Positions 8,868-18,145 of a DNA stretch of 64,000 nt are shown piece after piece. The notes under the pieces are model-generated. The model was not told where the DNA came from, did no database searches, and saw nothing but the letters and a program-made list of their open reading frames with translations. Location of the stretch: NCBI RefSeq assembly GCF_001423295.1, contig NZ_LMNG01000001.1:248829-312828 (forward strand), given 5' to 3'. This stretch comes from Methylobacterium sp. Leaf112 (lineage in GTDB: Bacteria; Pseudomonadota; Alphaproteobacteria; Rhizobiales; Beijerinckiaceae). The translations under genes were made by a program, and so were the position numbers. Positions within the stretch are counted from its first letter, which is position 1. Each line of letters opens with the position of its first letter.

Positions 8868-9683
8868 CTACTCGGCGTCCCGCCAACCGCTGCCATGCCA
8901 CAGCCGCACGGTCACGGTGGCGGCGCCGTCCGCGATGACGATGCGGTTGTAGGCGTTGGGTTCGGAGCCGCGCAGGCGGGTCGAGGTGGCCGAACCCGCT
9001 TGGACCGCGAGCAGATGCCCGCGTCGGCCCCGCATGACGCCCCGGTCCACCGTGTCGTTCGCAGCACCCGAGGCGTCGGCTTCGGCGAACCGGGCGTAGT
9101 GCCGGTGGAGGTGGCCGGCGAGGGTCAGTCCGACGCCCTGGCGCCGGAACGCGGCGAGCGCCAAGTCGGCGCGGCCGACGAGGCGGGCTTCCTCGTCCCA
9201 GGGCGGCGGCATGAACGGGTGATGTCCCACCACAATCCGGAACACGTGCGCCGGCATGGCGGCGAGCCGCGCCTCGGCCTGCACGATCTGGCGCCGCCGG
9301 ATCTTGCCCTGCGACCAGTCGGCCTCGGGCGCCCAGGTCCGCACTGTGTTGAGGCAGACGATGCCGATCTCGTCGTCGAGATGGGTCGGCTCCGTGCTGG
9401 GCGCGATGTAGCGGCGGTAGCGCGCGAACGGCCGGAGGAAGCGCTGCACGAGGTGGAACGGCGAGATGTCGTGGTTGCCCGGCACGGCGATCCACGGCGC
9501 GTCGAGGCGTGCCAGGAAGGCCCGGGCCGCCGCGTACTCCAGCTTGCGCGCACGCATGGTGAAATCCCCCGACGCGATGACGAGGTCGGGACGATCGCGG
9601 TTGAGTTCTGTGATGAGCCCCTCGACCACGGCCGGGTTCGTTCGGCCGAAATGCAGGTCCGAGATGTGGGCGAGGCGCCGCAA
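8868..9683 (-). CDS. Metallophosphoesterase
   Basis: Calcineurin-like phosphoesterase, 271 residues, of the DNA repair exonuclease/cyclic nucleotide phosphodiesterase-like type. Metal-ligand motifs are visible in order: D-L-H in HISDLHFG (D9, H11), SGDF (D40), GNHD (N70, H71), VVGHHP and AGHLHRHY. The start is TTG at 9683, five bases after the TAA of the upstream 71-residue gene on the same strand, which suggests coupled translation. No signal peptide or membrane segment is seen. Substrate is unknown. Confidence 0.85.
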   Translation of the reverse strand: MRRLAHISDLHFGRTNPAVVEGLITELNRDRPDLVIASGDFTMRARKLEYAAARAFLARLDAPWIAVPGNHDISPFHLVQRFLRPFARYRRYIAPSTEPTHLDDEIGIVCLNTVRTWAPEADWSQGKIRRRQIVQAEARLAAMPAHVFRIVVGHHPFMPPPWDEEARLVGRADLALAAFRRQGVGLTLAGHLHRHYARFAEADASGAANDTVDRGVMRGRRGHLLAVQAGSATSTRLRGSEPNAYNRIVIADGAATVTVRLWHGSGWRDAE

Positions 9684-9690
9684 CGCCGGT

Positions 9691-9906
9691 TTATTGCTGG
9701 GCGCGGTTGATGATCGCCTGGAGCGCGCGAGCCACGGGCTCGGTGACGGTCTTGCGGTACTTGCGGTGAACCAGCTGGCCGTTGTGGTAGATGTCGTGCT
9801 CCACGTAGAGCTTCTCGCCGTCCCAGCGGACGATGTTGTCCGTCTCGGTGGTCTCCTCGACGCCGAGATCCTCGCGGAAGGTCACGCCACCGGCTTGCGC
9901 AAACAT
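9691..9906 (-). CDS. Conserved small protein of unknown function, 71 aa
   Basis: Short soluble protein with a balanced, charged composition ([20 protein letters not shown], then [18 protein letters not shown]), unlike noise frames in this GC-rich DNA. It has an ATG start and lies directly upstream of the metallophosphoesterase on the same strand with an 8-base gap, so the pair is probably one operon. I do not recognise a domain. Confidence 0.6.
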   Translation of the reverse strand: MFAQAGGVTFREDLGVEETTETDNIVRWDGEKLYVEHDIYHNGQLVHRKYRKTVTEPVARALQAIINRAQQ

Positions 9907-9991
9907 GGTCGGTCCTGGGCTCGATACGGCTGGCGTCGCCGCGGTGTCAGTGTAGGCACCCGCCGCGCCCGACGCTACCCGTCCCGCATCC

Positions 9992-10561
9992 TCAACGCAC
10001 CGTGACCTGATCCTTGATCCGCTCGTAGGTCGCCCGGCTCAGGACGCGCTTCGACAGGAGCTGATCGACGGACGCGTAGGGCCGCTTCTGCACGATGGAG
10101 CGGCCGATCATGCCCCCGCCCTTGAGGCCGTTGAGCTCGGCGACGCTCGCGGTGTTGAGATCGGCGATGGCCATGGCGCGCGGGCCGGCATTGTCGGACG
10201 CGCTGGCGACCTCCCCTTCGCCCGCGGCGATCGAGGGCTCGAACGTCAGGGGGGCGGACGGGGCGGATCTGGCGGGCACGGACGGCGTCGGGGGCGTGGG
10301 CGTCGGTGCGAGGGAAGGGGGCATCGGAGCGGCGGATGCGACAGGGGCCTGCGGTATCGGCTGGACGGGCGCCGGGGGGGCTGTCGGAACGGGCGCAGGG
10401 TCGGCACGGCGCACGGTGCGCGGTGGATCCACCGGCACGGCCGCGGGCCCCGGATCGGGGTCGACGGTCGCGGGCGACCAGTAGCGCTGGACGATTCCAG
10501 CCAGCCCGGCCGCCACGATCAGGAGAACCACGACCCGCAGGAAGGCTGAACCGCTGAGCAT
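9992..10561 (-). CDS. Membrane-anchored helix-hairpin-helix protein (ComEA-like)
   Basis: 189-residue protein with one N-terminal membrane segment (about residues 6-24), a proline/alanine-rich linker of roughly 90 residues, and a C-terminal helix-hairpin-helix domain starting LNTASVAELNGLKGGGMIG and ending TYERIKDQVTVR. This layout resembles ComEA/DUF655-type DNA-binding proteins facing the periplasm. The GGGMIG stretch replaces the usual GIGPALA hairpin, so DNA binding is uncertain. The start is taken as ATG 10561; the open frame continues upstream without recognisable protein. Confidence 0.65.
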   Translation of the reverse strand: MLSGSAFLRVVVLLIVAAGLAGIVQRYWSPATVDPDPGPAAVPVDPPRTVRRADPAPVPTAPPAPVQPIPQAPVASAAPMPPSLAPTPTPPTPSVPARSAPSAPLTFEPSIAAGEGEVASASDNAGPRAMAIADLNTASVAELNGLKGGGMIGRSIVQKRPYASVDQLLSKRVLSRATYERIKDQVTVR

Positions 10562-10766
10562 TCGGTGGCGGCCTCGGATACGAGAAACGATCCCTCGTTT
10601 ATCATGGGTTACAGGTCGATGCCCCGGCGCGGACGCGACGGGCGGCAATCTCCTGTCGATAAAAGCCCCTTTTGCCACCCGTCCGATCGCACGGGGATCG
10701 TCCGATCTCTCAAGGCACCGGCGCCACGGCCTGCGACAGCCCGGCACCGCCGGCCGGGATCGACGC

Positions 10767-12677
10767 ATGGGCCCGGCCCCGCCATGGTCCGCGCCGATGC
10801 CAGCACCCCGTCCCGACCCCGCTCCCTCCACCGCGCCGCCGGACGGTGCCCTCGCCGAGCGCTTCGGCGCCCTGCGCCATCTGCCGGCCCTCGCCCGCCT
10901 CGTCTACGCCGCGAGCCCGCGCCTGCTGCCGGCGAGCCTCGCCCTGCGGCTCGCCCGGGCGAGCCTGCCCGTGTCGATGCTCTACGTGGCGAAACTCATC
11001 CTCGACGCCATCGTGGCCGAACATGCCCGACCGCACCCGATCGGCCTCGGCATCGACGCCTGGATGGCCGATCCGGCCTTGAGGCACCTCGCCGGACTCG
11101 TCGTCCTCGAATTCGGACTGGCGATCCTGTCCGATCTTCTGGGCCGTGCCAGCACCCTCGTCGACGGCCTTGTCGCCGATCGCTACGGCAACGCCGCCAG
11201 CCTCCGGCTCATGCGCCACGCCGCCGACCTCGATCTCGCCCAGTTCGAGGATGCGGCCCAGCAGGACCGCCTGGAGCGGGCGCGCCGGCAGGTCACCGGC
11301 CGCTCGAACCTGCTGTTCCAGCTCTTCGGCCAGGGGCAGGACCTCATCACCCTCGCGGCCTTCGCCATCGGGTTGGCGGCCTATGCGCCCTGGCTCATCC
11401 TCCTCGTGGCCCTGGCCCTGGTGCCGGCCTTCCTCAACGAGACGTACTTCAACCGCCAGGGCTACCGCCTCGCCTGGACACGCACGCCGGAGCGGCGACA
11501 GATCGATTACCTGCGGACGCTGGGTGCCAGCGTCGAGTCGGCCAAGGAAGTGAAGCTGTTCGGCCTCAACGGCTACATCGCCGAGCGTTACGGTGCCCTC
11601 GCGGAAAAGCTCATCGCCGACAACCGGGACCTGGCCCTGCGCCGCGCCGCCTGGGGCGGCGGCTTCGCGGCCCTCGGCAGTCTCGCCTATTACGCAGCCT
11701 ATGCCACCCTGGTCTGGCGTACGGCGGCCGGACAGTTCTCCATCGGGGATCTCGCGTTCCTGGCCGGATCGTTCCAGCGCCTGCGCTCCCTCATCGAGGG
11801 CCTGCTGCAGGGGGTCTCGCAGATCGCTTCCGGGGCACAGTACCTCGACGACCTGTTCGCGTTCTTCGCCCTCGTGCCGTCCGTCCGCTCGCCGGCCTCG
11901 CCGATTCCACTCCCGAACCGTATGGTCGAGGGAATCGTCTTCGAGGATGTGGGCTTCCGCTATCCGGGCACGGATGTCTGGGCGGTGCGCCACCTCGGGT
12001 TCCATCTTCGCGCCGGCGAGGTCCTGGCGCTCGTCGGCGAGAACGGCGCCGGCAAGACGACCATCGTCAAGCTGCTGACCCGGCTCTACGACCCGACCGA
12101 GGGCCGGGTTCTCCTCGATGGACGCCCTCTCCCGGACTACGATCTCGACGCGCTGCGCGCCCGCATCGGCGTGATCTTCCAGGATTTCGTGCGCTTCAAC
12201 CTCACCGCCGGCCAGAACGTCGCGGTGGGCCGGATCGAGGCCCGCGCCGACGAGGCGCGCATCGCCCGTGCGGCGCGGCGCAGTCTGGCCGACGCCGTGA
12301 TCGCACGCCTGCCGCTGGCCTACGACCAGCCGCTCGGCAAGCTGTTCGCCGAAGGCGTCGACCTCTCCGGCGGCCAGTGGCAGAAGATCGCGCTCAGCCG
12401 CGCCTACATGCGCGAGGCCGAGATCCTCATCCTCGACGAGCCCACGGCAGCCCTCGACGCACGGGCCGAGTTCGAGGTGTTCCAGCGTTTTCGCGACCTC
12501 AGCCACGGGCGCACGGCGGTGATCATTTCCCACCGCTTCTCCACGGTCCGCATGGCCGACCGCATCCTGGTTCTGGATGGTGGCCGGGTCCTCGAAGCCG
12601 GCACCCATGCCGAGCTGCAGGCCACGGGCGGCCGATACGCCGAACTGTTCGAGCTGCAGGCGGCCGGCTATCGCTGA
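10767..12677 (+). CDS. ABC transporter, fused permease and ATP-binding protein
   Basis: Half-type ABC exporter of 636 residues: about 40 polar N-terminal residues, a transmembrane domain of about six helices to residue 345, then the nucleotide-binding domain. Walker A is GENGAGKTT near residue 425, the signature is DLSGGQWQKIALSRAYM near 530, and Walker B is ILILDEPTAALDA. The signature glutamine-tryptophan form is common in MsbA-distant exporters. A second start at 10797 (MPAPRPDP) is equally plausible. The cargo cannot be predicted; the neighbours give no clue. It is convergent with the response regulator 18 bases downstream. Confidence 0.85.
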   Translation: MGPAPPWSAPMPAPRPDPAPSTAPPDGALAERFGALRHLPALARLVYAASPRLLPASLALRLARASLPVSMLYVAKLILDAIVAEHARPHPIGLGIDAWMADPALRHLAGLVVLEFGLAILSDLLGRASTLVDGLVADRYGNAASLRLMRHAADLDLAQFEDAAQQDRLERARRQVTGRSNLLFQLFGQGQDLITLAAFAIGLAAYAPWLILLVALALVPAFLNETYFNRQGYRLAWTRTPERRQIDYLRTLGASVESAKEVKLFGLNGYIAERYGALAEKLIADNRDLALRRAAWGGGFAALGSLAYYAAYATLVWRTAAGQFSIGDLAFLAGSFQRLRSLIEGLLQGVSQIASGAQYLDDLFAFFALVPSVRSPASPIPLPNRMVEGIVFEDVGFRYPGTDVWAVRHLGFHLRAGEVLALVGENGAGKTTIVKLLTRLYDPTEGRVLLDGRPLPDYDLDALRARIGVIFQDFVRFNLTAGQNVAVGRIEARADEARIARAARRSLADAVIARLPLAYDQPLGKLFAEGVDLSGGQWQKIALSRAYMREAEILILDEPTAALDARAEFEVFQRFRDLSHGRTAVIISHRFSTVRMADRILVLDGGRVLEAGTHAELQATGGRYAELFELQAAGYR

Positions 12678-12695
12678 CGCCGTCCCGCGCCCGCG

Positions 12696-13145
12696 TCAGT
12701 CCCGCAGGCTGTCCATCTGCGCCCGGTAGTCCGGGGCCAGGTTCAGGCCCAGGGGCGCGTCCATGGTGGGTGGCGGATTGCGCACGCAGGCTTCCAGATA
12801 CGCGATGGTATCGAGGATCACCGCTTCGCTGAAGGGTTTGGCGATCACACCGACCGCTCCCTCGAAATCCTCGGAGAAGCGCCGGGCGTTGGCGGTGACG
12901 AACACGAGCATGGCATCGGATTCGTCCCGCAGGGTCCGGACGATATCGAGGCCGGACGAGCCCCCGCGCAATTGCAGATCGACGAACACGATGTCGGGCT
13001 GGGTTTCACGCGCCAGGCGGATCGCGCCCTGTGCCGTGTCGGCGGTCCCGACGACCGCGTGACCGCAATCCTCGAGGAGAAATTCGAGCTGCATCGCGAC
13101 GAGGGCTTCGTCTTCCGCGATCAGGACCCGAAGGGGTTCGCTCAC
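12696..13145 (-). CDS. lovR: Single-domain response regulator (LovR-like)
   Basis: Receiver domain of 149 residues with no output domain. The acidic pocket is E11/D12, the phospho-acceptor D56 (IVFVDLQL), the switch threonine T84 and the lysine K103 (IAKPF). About 35 residues follow the receiver fold. The GTG start at 13145 overlaps the kinase stop in a GTGA, so it is translated with the LOV kinase upstream. In Caulobacter the matching LovK-LovR pair tunes the general stress response; that role here is inferred from domain content and coupling. Confidence 0.8.
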   Translation of the reverse strand: MSEPLRVLIAEDEALVAMQLEFLLEDCGHAVVGTADTAQGAIRLARETQPDIVFVDLQLRGGSSGLDIVRTLRDESDAMLVFVTANARRFSEDFEGAVGVIAKPFSEAVILDTIAYLEACVRNPPPTMDAPLGLNLAPDYRAQMDSLRD

Positions 13146-14275
13146 GCTGTCTCCCTGCTGGTGGCGGTCTCGAGCGGCAGGCGGATGTCGATCCAAGTTC
13201 CGGGCCGCGCTCCGGTATTGGCAGGCTGCCAAGCGATACTCGCGTTCAACTGACGTGCCAAGCTTTCGATGAGGCGTTTGCCGAAGGAACGATTGCCCAG
13301 GACTTCGCGCGGCATCCCGACCCCGTCGTCGGAGATTCCGACGATGAAATGATCGCCGTCGGGTTTCACCACGATGGACAGGAGGCCCTGCGCTTCGCCC
13401 GGAAAAGCGTGCTTCAGGGCGTTGGTGATGAGCTCGTTCATGATCAGGGCGATGGGGGGCGCCTTCTCGACCGGGACCTCAACCGCTTCGAGGTCGAAAT
13501 GCAGGCCGATGCCGGCCCGGCCCGAACCGCGGACGAGATCGGAGGCGAGCTCGCGGGCGAATTCGGCAACATCGAAGCGACGCACGTCCTGTGATTGGTA
13601 CAGCCGCTTGTGGACCGTCCCGAGGGCTTCGATCCGGGTCAGCATCGTCTTCATCGCCTCGCGCGCCGCCGGATCGACGATGGCACGGGTTTGCATGGTC
13701 AGGAGCGAGGCGATCATCTGAAGATTGTTCTTCACGCGGTGGTCGACCTCGTGGACCAGCATGGTCTTCGCCGCCAGCGCCTCGGTCAGATCCTGTGTCC
13801 GCTTGCCGACCTCGCGCTCGAAATGTTCCTTCTCGTGCTGGATGCGCTTCTGGGCATCGACGCGTTCGGTGATGTCGAGCTGCGAGGCGAAGAAGTAGAG
13901 CAGTTCGCCCGCCTCGTTGATGACCGGGCTCATGTAAAGGGCGTTCCAGAACGTCGTCCCGTCCTTGCGGTAGTTCAGGATGTCGATGGAGATGTCGCGC
14001 CGCGCATCGACGGCCTCGCGGATCTGGCGAACGGCGTTGGGATCGGTGTCGGCGCCCTGCAGGAATCGGCAGTTGGTGCCCATGATTTCGTCTCGGCGAT
14101 AACCCGAGAGCCTGAGGAAGGCGTCGTTGACGAACACGATGGGATTGTCGCCCCGGCGCGGATCGGTGACGATCATCGCCATGCGCGTCGCGCGAATGGC
14201 GGCGGCGAAGGGATCGCCCTTGCCGTGCTCGACCATCAGGTCGTCCGTGAGGTGCCAGGCGTCGTCCCGTTCCAT
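13142..14275 (-). CDS. lovK: LOV-domain blue-light sensor histidine kinase (LovK-like)
   Basis: 377-residue soluble sensor kinase. The N-terminal PAS/LOV domain (about 25-135) carries the flavin-adduct motif GTNCRFLQG with the photoactive cysteine at C69, [11 protein letters not shown], and glutamine Q132 in [11 protein letters not shown] coiled linker leads to a HisKA_2-type dimerisation domain with phospho-acceptor H179 in [12 protein letters not shown], then an ATPase domain with N-box [15 protein letters not shown] and a DDGVGMP motif. No membrane segment is seen. The start at 14275 gives the standard N-cap; the longer upstream frame is not protein-like. Confidence 0.9.
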   Translation of the reverse strand: MERDDAWHLTDDLMVEHGKGDPFAAAIRATRMAMIVTDPRRGDNPIVFVNDAFLRLSGYRRDEIMGTNCRFLQGADTDPNAVRQIREAVDARRDISIDILNYRKDGTTFWNALYMSPVINEAGELLYFFASQLDITERVDAQKRIQHEKEHFEREVGKRTQDLTEALAAKTMLVHEVDHRVKNNLQMIASLLTMQTRAIVDPAAREAMKTMLTRIEALGTVHKRLYQSQDVRRFDVAEFARELASDLVRGSGRAGIGLHFDLEAVEVPVEKAPPIALIMNELITNALKHAFPGEAQGLLSIVVKPDGDHFIVGISDDGVGMPREVLGNRSFGKRLIESLARQLNASIAWQPANTGARPGTWIDIRLPLETATSRETA

Positions 14276-14688
14276 CGTCCTGCCTTCTGCTGGAAGCCCG
14301 GGACCCCCGGGCGATCCTGTTCGTGCCGCTCGTTCTCGCTGTGCACCCGCTTGGTGTCCCCGCTTGCCGAAAGTCCCGGCGCGCGGAGCCGCAGGGTTTG
14401 CGCCTCGGGCGATGGCGCCGAACGGGTTTTCGTGACGGGTTTTCGTGGAGGCGCCAGTCCGATCCGGTTCGTAACCGTGACCGTGCACCGCTTTAAATTC
14501 GGGACGCGGGTGAAAGTTCAATCCGTCCAGTAACCTGAAGCGGCGACCACGCCTCAGGCCGCCGGCGACCGGATGTGTCCCCGATACCACGCCTCGACGG
14601 AGAAGCGAGACGGGCCGGAACACCCCAACGGCCAAGCTGGTTCTCGTGCTACGTAGATCCGGTGGGATCGGGCGGTTAGGAAATATCG
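14276..14688. other. Intergenic region between lovK and the patatin gene
   Basis: About 410 bases without a convincing gene, holding the divergent promoters of the light-sensor operon and the patatin-like gene. A 13-base unit ACGGGTTTTCGTG is present twice in tandem (14422-14434 and 14435-14447). A GGAAC at 14617 with GGTT 17 bases later resembles, imperfectly, an alphaproteobacterial stress-sigma (EcfG) promoter. Confidence 0.5.
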
Positions 14689-15873
14689 ATGTCTCGTCGT
14701 CTCGGGTGGTCGCGCGGCGTCTTCGCCCTTCTCCTTGCCGGTCAGCTCGGCGCCTGCGGCTCCACGCCCCGCGTTTCCTACACGGCGAGCGAGGCCGCCG
14801 CCGCCACGGTGCCGGGCATGGACCTGTCCGTGCGCGCCTACGCGGACGCGTCCGAGACGACCTTCACGGAGATGGCCGCCCGGCCCGAGAACAAGAAGGT
14901 GCCGTTCGCCTATCTCGCCCTGTCGGGCGGCGGTGGCGACGGGGCCTACGGCGCCGGAATTCTCAACGGCTGGACGGAATCCGGCAAGCGCCCGGAATTC
15001 TCCCTCGTCTCGGGTGTCTCCACCGGAGCGCTCATCGCACCCTTCGCCTTCGTCGGCCCCGAATACGACGCGGTCCTCAAGGATATCTACACGAGCGGCG
15101 TCGCCTCCACCCTGGTTCAGTCGCCGAGCGTCGCCAATGTTCTGTTCGGCTCCGGCCTGTTCGGCGATGGGCGCCTGCGCGACCTCGTCCGCCGTTACGT
15201 GACGCCGGACCTGCTGGCCTCTATCGCCGCCCAGCACGCCAAGGGCCGCCGCCTCCTCGTGGTGACCACCAACCTCGATTCCCAGCGCGCCGTGATCTGG
15301 AACATGGGCGCCATCGCGACCAATGGCGGACCCACCGCCCTCGACCTGTTCTCGGACGTGCTCACGGCCTCCGCCAGCATCCCGGCGGTGTTCCCGCCCC
15401 AGCTCCTCGACGTGCAGGCCGAAGGCCGTGCGTTCCAGGAAATGCATGTGGACGGCTCGGTGGTGACGCCGGTGTTCACCCTGCCGCAATCGTTCCTGCT
15501 GCGCGACGGGCGCTTCAAGGCCGGCGCGAAATCCGACATCTACGTGATCATCAACGGTCGTCTGGAGCCGGAATTCGACCTCGCGCAGAACAACACCCTG
15601 TCCATCGTCGAGCGCTCGTTCACCACGGCGAGCCGTGCCCGCAGCCGGGCCACCATGGCCACGACCTACGCCTTCACCCGGTCCAACGGCATCGGCTTCA
15701 ACCTCACCTACATCGACGAATCGGCGCCCAACACCACCGCGGCCCGGGGCTTCGACACGGGCTACATGCGCAGCCTCTACGAGAGCGGCTTCCAGGCCGG
15801 GCGCACCGGCACGTTCTGGCGCAAGAACGTGCCGACCGCGCCCCTGCTGAAGACCGTCGCGGAAGCCCGCTGA
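14689..15873 (+). CDS. Patatin-like phospholipase, lipoprotein
   Basis: 394-residue predicted lipid acyl hydrolase of the patatin/RssA type. The N-terminal signal ends in the lipobox LGAC (Cys23), so it is probably a membrane lipoprotein. The oxyanion loop [12 protein letters not shown] (80-90), nucleophile elbow GVSTG with Ser111, and catalytic aspartate in MHVDGSVV (D255) are all present, so the Ser-Asp dyad appears complete. It stands alone on the plus strand, with a GC-rich hairpin downstream at 15944. Confidence 0.88.
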   Translation: MSRRLGWSRGVFALLLAGQLGACGSTPRVSYTASEAAAATVPGMDLSVRAYADASETTFTEMAARPENKKVPFAYLALSGGGGDGAYGAGILNGWTESGKRPEFSLVSGVSTGALIAPFAFVGPEYDAVLKDIYTSGVASTLVQSPSVANVLFGSGLFGDGRLRDLVRRYVTPDLLASIAAQHAKGRRLLVVTTNLDSQRAVIWNMGAIATNGGPTALDLFSDVLTASASIPAVFPPQLLDVQAEGRAFQEMHVDGSVVTPVFTLPQSFLLRDGRFKAGAKSDIYVIINGRLEPEFDLAQNNTLSIVERSFTTASRARSRATMATTYAFTRSNGIGFNLTYIDESAPNTTAARGFDTGYMRSLYESGFQAGRTGTFWRKNVPTAPLLKTVAEAR

Positions 15874-15943
15874 GGCGGCACCACGCATCACGAGGGCCAC
15901 CTCTGTTGGGGTCGGCCCGGGTCTCCGGAGCCAAGAACGAGGG

Positions 15944-15961
15944 CCACCCCTGCGGGGGTGG
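15944..15961. repeat. Perfect hairpin after the patatin gene
   Basis: CCACCCC (15944-15950), loop TGCG, GGGGTGG (15955-15961) form a perfect 7-bp stem. The surrounding ACGAGGGCCACC occurs twice (near 15889 and 15938), so this is a short duplicated palindromic element. There is no T-run, so a terminator role is only possible. Confidence 0.45.
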
Positions 15962-16052
15962 GTCTCGTGTCTCATGCTGCAATGCGATAGGAAGCCGGTT
16001 CCCCGTGGGTCGCTCGTGAGCCCGCGCCCCCTCGGCGAACCGTGACCTCCGC

Positions 16053-17678
16053 ATGATCCAGATCGAAGACCTCACCTTCAGCGCCTGGGGCCGGCGCTTC
16101 TTCGACCGCGCGAGCGTCGCCATCCCACCGGGCTCCAAGGTCGGGCTGGTGGGACGCAACGGGGTCGGCAAATCGACCCTGTTCAAGATCATCCTCGGCG
16201 AGTTCCAGCCCGATGGCGGCGCGATCCTGCTGCCGAAGACCGCCCGTGTGGCGAGCGTCGACCAGGAGCACCCGGCGACGCCCATCAGCCTCATCGACAC
16301 GATCCTCGCCGCCGACACGGAGCGCGAGGCCCTGAACGCCGAGCTCGAGACCGCCGAGCCCGAGCGCATGGGCGAGATCTACGGCCGCCTCATCGAGATC
16401 GACGCCGACCGGGCGCCCGCGCGCGCCGGCGAGATCCTGGCCGGCCTTGGCTTCTCCGTGGCCGACCTCGAACGCCCCATGGCCGAGTTCTCCGGCGGCT
16501 GGCGCATGCGGGTGGCCCTCGCCGCCGCACTGTTCGCCGAGCCGGACATGCTGCTCCTCGATGAGCCGACCAACTACCTCGATCTCGAAGGTGCCCTGTG
16601 GCTGGAGGCGCGGCTGAAGCGCTATCCGCACTCGGCGCTCATCATCAGCCACGACCGCGAACTCTTGAACAATTCCGTCGACGCGATCCTGCACGTGGCC
16701 GGCGAGAAACTCGAACTCTACACGGGCGGCTACGACGACTTCGAGAAGCGCCGGGCGGAGAAGGCCCGCCTCCAGGCCTCGACCAAGGTGAAGCAGGAGG
16801 CCGAGCGCGCCCACCTGCAGAGCTTCGTCGATCGCTTCAAGGCCTCGGCCTCCAAGGCCGCACAGGCCCAGTCGCGGATGAAGCGTCTGGCCAAGATGGA
16901 GCCCATCGCCACCACCATCGAGGAGCACGTGGCCCCGTTCCACCTGCCGTCGCCGAAGCGGCCCCTGGCGCCGCCCCTCATGCACCTCACCGGCGCCAGC
17001 ATCGGCTACGGCGACGACGCGCCGATCCTGCGCGACCTCAACCTAACCCTCGACGTCGACGACCGCATCGGGTTGCTCGGCGTCAACGGGGCGGGCAAAT
17101 CCACCTTCGCCAAGATGGCGGCCGGTGCCTTGTCCGTCCGCGACGGCCGGATGGTGCGCGAGGGGCGCGTGCAGGTCGGCTGGTTCCACCAGCACCAGAT
17201 CGAGGCCCTCGATCCGAAGGACACGCCGCTCGCCATCATCCGCCGCGAGCGACCCGACGACAGTGAATCCGCCCGCCGCGCCAAGCTGGCGAGCTTCGGG
17301 CTTCCCTTCGACAAGCAGGAGACCACCGTGGACGCCCTGTCGGGCGGCGAGCGGGCGCGCCTGCTCCTGAACCTCGTGGCCATGCAGGCGCCGCACCTGC
17401 TCATCCTCGACGAGCCGACCAACCACCTCGACATCGACAGCCGCCGGGCGCTCCTCGATGCGCTCAACGATTACGGCGGGGCGGTGATCCTCATCACCCA
17501 CGATCGCTCGCTGATGGAGCTCGTGGCGGACCGCCTATGGCTGGCGGCGGACAACACCGTGACGCCGTTCGCCGGGGATATGGACGATTACGCGAAGTTC
17601 GTTCTCGACCGCACCCGCGCGGGCCAGCGCGCGCCGGGGCAGGGGCGGGAGAAGAAGGGCAAGCGCCGGGCGGCGTGA
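16053..17678 (+). CDS. ABC-F family ATP-binding protein
   Basis: 541-residue protein with two ATP-binding cassettes and no membrane domain, as in ABC-F translation factors (EttA/Uup/YheS type). Walker A motifs are GRNGVGKST near residue 35 and GVNGAGKST near 342; the signatures are FSGGWRMRVALA and LSGGERARLLL, with LLLDEPTNYLD and LILDEPTNHLD as Walker B. The linker between cassettes (about 230-290) is Lys/Arg/Gln-rich. The C-terminus ends in a short basic tail (GREKKGKRRAA) instead of a long coiled coil. Which ABC-F subgroup it belongs to is uncertain, though the pattern is close to YheS. Confidence 0.9.
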   Translation: MIQIEDLTFSAWGRRFFDRASVAIPPGSKVGLVGRNGVGKSTLFKIILGEFQPDGGAILLPKTARVASVDQEHPATPISLIDTILAADTEREALNAELETAEPERMGEIYGRLIEIDADRAPARAGEILAGLGFSVADLERPMAEFSGGWRMRVALAAALFAEPDMLLLDEPTNYLDLEGALWLEARLKRYPHSALIISHDRELLNNSVDAILHVAGEKLELYTGGYDDFEKRRAEKARLQASTKVKQEAERAHLQSFVDRFKASASKAAQAQSRMKRLAKMEPIATTIEEHVAPFHLPSPKRPLAPPLMHLTGASIGYGDDAPILRDLNLTLDVDDRIGLLGVNGAGKSTFAKMAAGALSVRDGRMVREGRVQVGWFHQHQIEALDPKDTPLAIIRRERPDDSESARRAKLASFGLPFDKQETTVDALSGGERARLLLNLVAMQAPHLLILDEPTNHLDIDSRRALLDALNDYGGAVILITHDRSLMELVADRLWLAADNTVTPFAGDMDDYAKFVLDRTRAGQRAPGQGREKKGKRRAA

Positions 17679-17703
17679 AACTGACGCTTCTTCGACCTCG
17701 AAC

Positions 17704-17817
17704 TTCATCCTGAGGTGCCGCGAAGCGGCCTCGAAGGAGGACTCCAGGGAACGCGGCGCCTTCTGAAACCCTTCTTCGAGGCCTCCGCTTCGCTCCAATG
17801 CATCAGGATGAGGAGGC
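17704..17817. repeat. Imperfect palindromic intergenic repeat (REP-like)
   Basis: The left arm begins CATCCTGAGGTGCCGCGAAG and the right arm ends with its near complement (...CATCAGGATGAGG at about 17801-17813); GCGAAGCGG and GGCCTCGAAG recur in inverse order. Elements of this form are scattered in many Methylobacterium and Bradyrhizobium genomes; identity with a named family is from memory. Confidence 0.6.
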
Positions 17818-17835
17818 GGGAGGGGAACACTGAAA

Positions 17836-17861
17836 CGCCGCCATCCAGAGGGACGGCGGCG
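17836..17861. terminator. Hairpin terminator after the 42-residue gene
   Basis: CGCCGCCATCC (17836-17846) pairs with GGACGGCGGCG (17851-17861), with one mismatch and a 4-base loop. It lies just past the stop of the minus-strand mini-gene and also downstream of the plus-strand ABC-F gene and its repeat. Confidence 0.6.
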
Positions 17862-17872
17862 CTTTAAAATTC

Positions 17873-18001
17873 CTACTTGCGCAGCAGCTTGGTGACGAGG
17901 CGTCCGATCGGGCTGCTCGACTCGTAGTTGCGCTCGTCGCGAACCACGGGGCGGTCCTCGTTGCCGAGGATCTTGGTGACGAGGCGTCCGATGAGGCTCA
18001 T
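17873..18001 (-). CDS. 42-residue mini-protein with internal duplication
   Basis: Tiny protein reading MSLIGRLVTKILGNEDRPV, a charged linker (RDERNYESSS), then PIGRLVTKLLRK. The IGRLVTK(I/L)L unit appears twice, at residues 4-12 and 32-40, and each copy looks like a short amphipathic helix. It has an ATG start with a GGAG-like site 7-8 bases before it, a TAG stop and a strong hairpin just beyond. No known family is recognised. The repeated unit and flanking signals make it more credible than a random frame; function is unknown. Confidence 0.6.
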   Translation of the reverse strand: MSLIGRLVTKILGNEDRPVVRDERNYESSSPIGRLVTKLLRK

Positions 18002-18145
18002 GGCTGGCTCCGGGTGTCGAGGGGAGCGCCGGCGATAACGGCGCAGCTTGACCCATCAACACGCAGGTCCCGATACCTGTTCCCATGGGACGCGCGCCGT
18101 GACGGCATCGGCCTTGCTGGCGAAGGCCGAAACACGCGAGGCCGG

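Noticed and set aside
14617..14642. GGAAC-N17-GGTT as an EcfG stress promoter for the patatin gene
   Set aside because: The -10 part differs from CGTT and one such match is expected by chance; mentioned only as a weak possibility.
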